NCBI GenBank assembly: GCA_963696325.1
Contig: CAVOJV010000014.1
Location: 20,221-84,220 of the forward strand
Source: CAVOJV01 sp963696325
GTDB taxonomy: Bacteria > Pseudomonadota > Gammaproteobacteria > Competibacterales > Competibacteraceae
Direction of reading: 5' to 3'
Length of the DNA stretch: 64,000 nt
Shown here: positions 62,242 to 64,000 of the stretch, piece after piece
Layout of the letters: each line of letters begins with the position of its first letter
Position numbering within the stretch: position 1 is the stretch's first letter
Program-made: the position numbers and the translations under genes
Notes under the pieces: generated by a model
What the model was told of the DNA's origin: nothing
Database searches by the model: none
What the model saw: the letters and a program-made list of their open reading frames with translations, nothing else

Positions 62242-62653
62242 ATGGTGACCGAGCCGTTGCTGCCAACCGAATCCGCGCGCGCCGACCTGGCCGAGCCGTT
62301 CGAACACTGGCGCCGGAGCCGCGCCACGGCCCAGGACCGGATTCCCGCGGCCTTATGGATCAGGCCGTGGCGTTGACGACCGTGCTGCCCGGTTCCCAGG
62401 TGGCCAAGCGGCTACGCCTGAGCCCCACCGATCGGAAGCAACAGGGCCTGGCCCGGCCGACGGCCATCCCGGCCACCGCGGTTGTGCCTTACCCTGGGGT
62501 TGTGGAAGTCACCGCCCCGGCGTTGGAGCCGGCAGCACCCCAGTCCCACGCTGCTCGAGGTCGAACGCCCGGAGGGGGCAGGCTTGCGCCTGCAGTATCG
62601 GGACTCAGCGCCGCTAGCGGCGGTGCTGCGGGCGTTTCTGGAGCCGGCGTGAT
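62242..62653 (+). pseudogene. IS66-type accessory protein TnpA remnant
   Basis: ATG 62242 after GGGAGG begins VTEPLLPTESARADLAEPFE, then one base is missing near 62364 and TTVLPGSQVAKRLRLSPTDR, the IS66 TnpA helix-turn-helix-like region, follows in another frame. The end (LRLQYRDSAP-like) runs to a TGA overlapping the next ATG. Function in transposition is not defined. Confidence 0.5.
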
Positions 62654-63027
62654 GCTGCCACTCACCCCCCAGCGGCGGATCTTGGCTGGCCCTGGCCCCG
62701 GTGGATTTCCGCACAGGCATTGATGGGTTAGCCGCCGGGGGCCGGCAGACCTTCGCACACAATCCCCTGGACGGCGCGATCTATGTCTTCCGCAACCGCA
62801 CCGGCACCAGCCTCAAACTGCTCGGTTATGATAGGCAGGGCTTCTGGTTGTGCACCCAGCGCCTCTCGCAGGGCCGATTGCAATGGGGGCCGCGCGCGGA
62901 CGGTACCGCCGTTCATCGGGTGGCCCGCGAGCTGCCGGGGCTGCGCTGGCATGGCGGCCCCGATCAGGCGGCGATGGCGGGGGACTGGCGCCAGGTCGCC
63001 TACGCCGGCGCCAGGTTGTCCGGGTAG
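62652..63027 (+). pseudogene. IS66-type TnpB remnant, frame broken once
   Basis: ATG 62652 opens MLPLTPQRRI; removing one T near 62682 continues WLALAPVDFRTGIDGLAA, then AIYVFRNRTGTSLKLLGYDR and QGFWLCTQRLSQGRLQWGP, the conserved IS66 TnpB core. The expected large transposase TnpC is missing downstream; instead an unrelated minus-strand fragment and the IS5-type element follow, so the IS66 copy is a remnant. Confidence 0.7.
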
Positions 63028-63136
63028 CTCCACGGCAGCCCCGCCGCCGGCTGGCGGAACACGGCGTGACGCGGGGTCGGTAAGGCGACCAGATCGTCCA
63101 GCACATTGACGCCGGCCCGCACGCCGGTGGCGATTA
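63028..63136 (-). other. Unassigned minus-strand coding fragment between two IS elements
   Basis: Read on the minus strand this gives ATGVRAGVNVLDDLVALPTP and FRQPAAGLPWSYPDNLAPA followed by a stop inside the IS66 tnpB end. It looks like a protein C-terminus cut off by the IS5-type element. I do not recognise it. Confidence 0.3.
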
Positions 63137-64000
63137 GGCCGTGTTCACAAAATCATGCTTCGTGTGTGAGACTGCTGGCTATCATCCACAGCCAGAGGGG
63201 TCGAGCATGGATCGTTTGTATTACCTTACGGACGCGCAATTTGAGCAGATCAACCGGTTGTTGCCACCCGAAGAGGGGCGCCGGGGGCGTCCGCCGACGG
63301 TCAAGAACCGCGAGGCGTTGGAAGGTGTGCTGCACGTTCTGCGCACGGGCACGCCGTGGCGGGATTTGCCGAACGCCTACGGCCCTTGGCACACGATCTA
63401 CATGCGCTGGCAACGCTGGATCGAGCGTGGGGTCTGGTGGAACATCCTGGGGCTGCTGAAGCGGCTCAAGGGCGTCGAACTGAAGATCGTCTTTCTCGAT
63501 TCCACGGTGGTACGCGCTCACCAGCACGCGGCGGGCGCCGCCAAAAAAAAGGCGATCAGGCCCTCGGTCGCTCCCGCGGCGGATTGACCACGAAAATCCA
63601 CGCCCTGTGCGCTTCGGAAGCCGATGCGGTGGATATCCGGATCACGGCCGGGCAGGCGGGCGACGCGCCGGTCGGCGAAGCGCTTATCGATGCCATCGAT
63701 CCGCGCGACGGCATCGAGCAAGCGGCTATGGACAAGGCCTATGATAGCAATGCCATCCGCGCCAAGCTCGACGCCAAAGGCATCACCCCGGTCATTCCGC
63801 CCAAGTCTAACCGCTTGGAGATCATCGTCTACGATAAGGAAAGCACAAGCAGCGCAACAAAGTCGAACGCCTGTTCAATAAAATCAAGCAGTTCCGCCGA
63901 GTCGCTACCCGCTATGAAAAACTCAAAGCCAACTTCCTGGCTTTCGTCACCGTCGCCCTCATCGTGATCATGCTCCGCTAGCAATTTTGTGAACACGGCC
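63137..64000 (+). mobile_element. IS5-family element (IS427-like), 864 bases
   Basis: GGCCGTGTTCACAAAAT at 63137-63153 and its inverted copy at 63984-64000 are terminal repeats. The left target is TTA. One transposase in two overlapping frames with an eight-A run between them is the IS427-group design. The right end is the last base of the window. Confidence 0.85.
63207..63981 (+). CDS. IS5-family transposase in two frames joined at a run of eight A, with one further frameshift
   Basis: ATG 63207 begins MDRLYYLTDAQFEQINRLLP (DUF4096 region), with GRPPTVKNREALEGVLHVLR and KIVFLDSTVVRAHQHAAGA, holding the first catalytic aspartate. At AAAAAAAA (63541-63548) a -1 shift passes into the second frame: DQALGRSRGGLTTKIHALC, YDSNAIRAKLDAKGITPVIP. 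This is the known programmed slippage site type of IS427 elements. Near 63841 one more base is missing; after it KHKQRNKVERLFNKIKQFRR with the catalytic glutamate continues to a TAG at 63979-63981. The last change would inactivate this copy unless it is a sequence error. Confidence 0.8.

Overview
The window looks like a chromosomal piece of a GC-rich gammaproteobacterium. The order maf / yceD-rpmF-plsX-fabH-fabG-acpP-fabF-mltG / tmk-holB-pilZ-tatD is the gammaproteobacterial core arrangement, and PilU, AmpG, DapC/D/E and a sigma-54 activator fit. Acetoacetyl-CoA synthetase plus a PhaB-type reductase (polyhydroxybutyrate metabolism), a glycogen-debranching enzyme beside a large glucosidase, and a group 3b NiFe hydrogenase suggest a storage-polymer accumulating, facultatively anaerobic lineage such as the Competibacteraceae. 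That placement is inference; there is no rRNA gene to test it, and no tRNA, rRNA or CRISPR array was recognised.

Layout. 1-6.6 kb: tail of an AMP-forming acyl-CoA ligase, a five-gene branched-chain-amino-acid-type ABC transporter and a phenylacetate-CoA-ligase-like protein, probably a carboxylic or aromatic acid uptake and activation unit. 7.0-8.0 kb: a small frameshifted conserved protein and a DUF2505-type protein. 8.3-13.4 kb, minus strand: complete group 3b hydrogenase operon (iron-sulfur subunit, cyclic-nucleotide-binding protein, FAD/NAD subunit, small subunit, large subunit, maturation protease) behind a perfect FNR box. 13.5-17.6 kb: a short-chain dehydrogenase, acetoacetyl-CoA synthetase and acetoacetyl-CoA reductase. 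17.6-24.6 kb, minus: glycogen debranching enzyme, MGH1-type glucosidase and a DoxX-DoxX-NDH-2 fusion. 25.1-29.3 kb, minus: SDR, cyclase-family protein, GMC oxidoreductase, and an aquaporin. 29.8-33.2 kb: a bufferin-type RiPP operon (bufA-bufB-bufC), and in the opposite direction a DoxX protein and a small secreted protein with three FNDRS motifs. 33.5-38.3 kb: TVP38-like membrane protein, sigma-54 activator, pyrE and a ruined exonuclease III gene. 38.3-55.4 kb: ampG, pilU, the fab cluster, mltG, an acetolactate-synthase-like gene, tmk-holB-pilZ-tatD-nudL and malonyl-CoA decarboxylase. 55.4-58.9 kb, minus: dapC-dapD-dapE and a collapsed tauE remnant. 59-64 kb: a transposon graveyard with an IS4-type element nested in an IS1634-type element, IS66 fragments, and an IS5-type element whose right end coincides with the last base of the window.

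A dominant feature is the number of single-base frameshifts, in clusters (4.9-13, 25-31, 37-38, 55.5-57.6 and 59-64 kb), while 38.3-55.4 kb is clean. Some fall in pyrE and dapD, which should be needed for growth on minimal nutrients, so many are probably consensus errors in poorly covered stretches; a few (xthA, tauE, the IS genes) look genuinely decayed. Reading frames given for such genes are reconstructed by hand.

The least explained material is the bufferin neighbourhood (precursor, MNIO enzyme, partner, DoxX, cysteine-free FNDRS-repeat protein, a stem-loop leader), a three-copy intergenic palindrome family, and an acetolactate-synthase-like gene with a cysteine-rich insert sitting between mltG and tmk.
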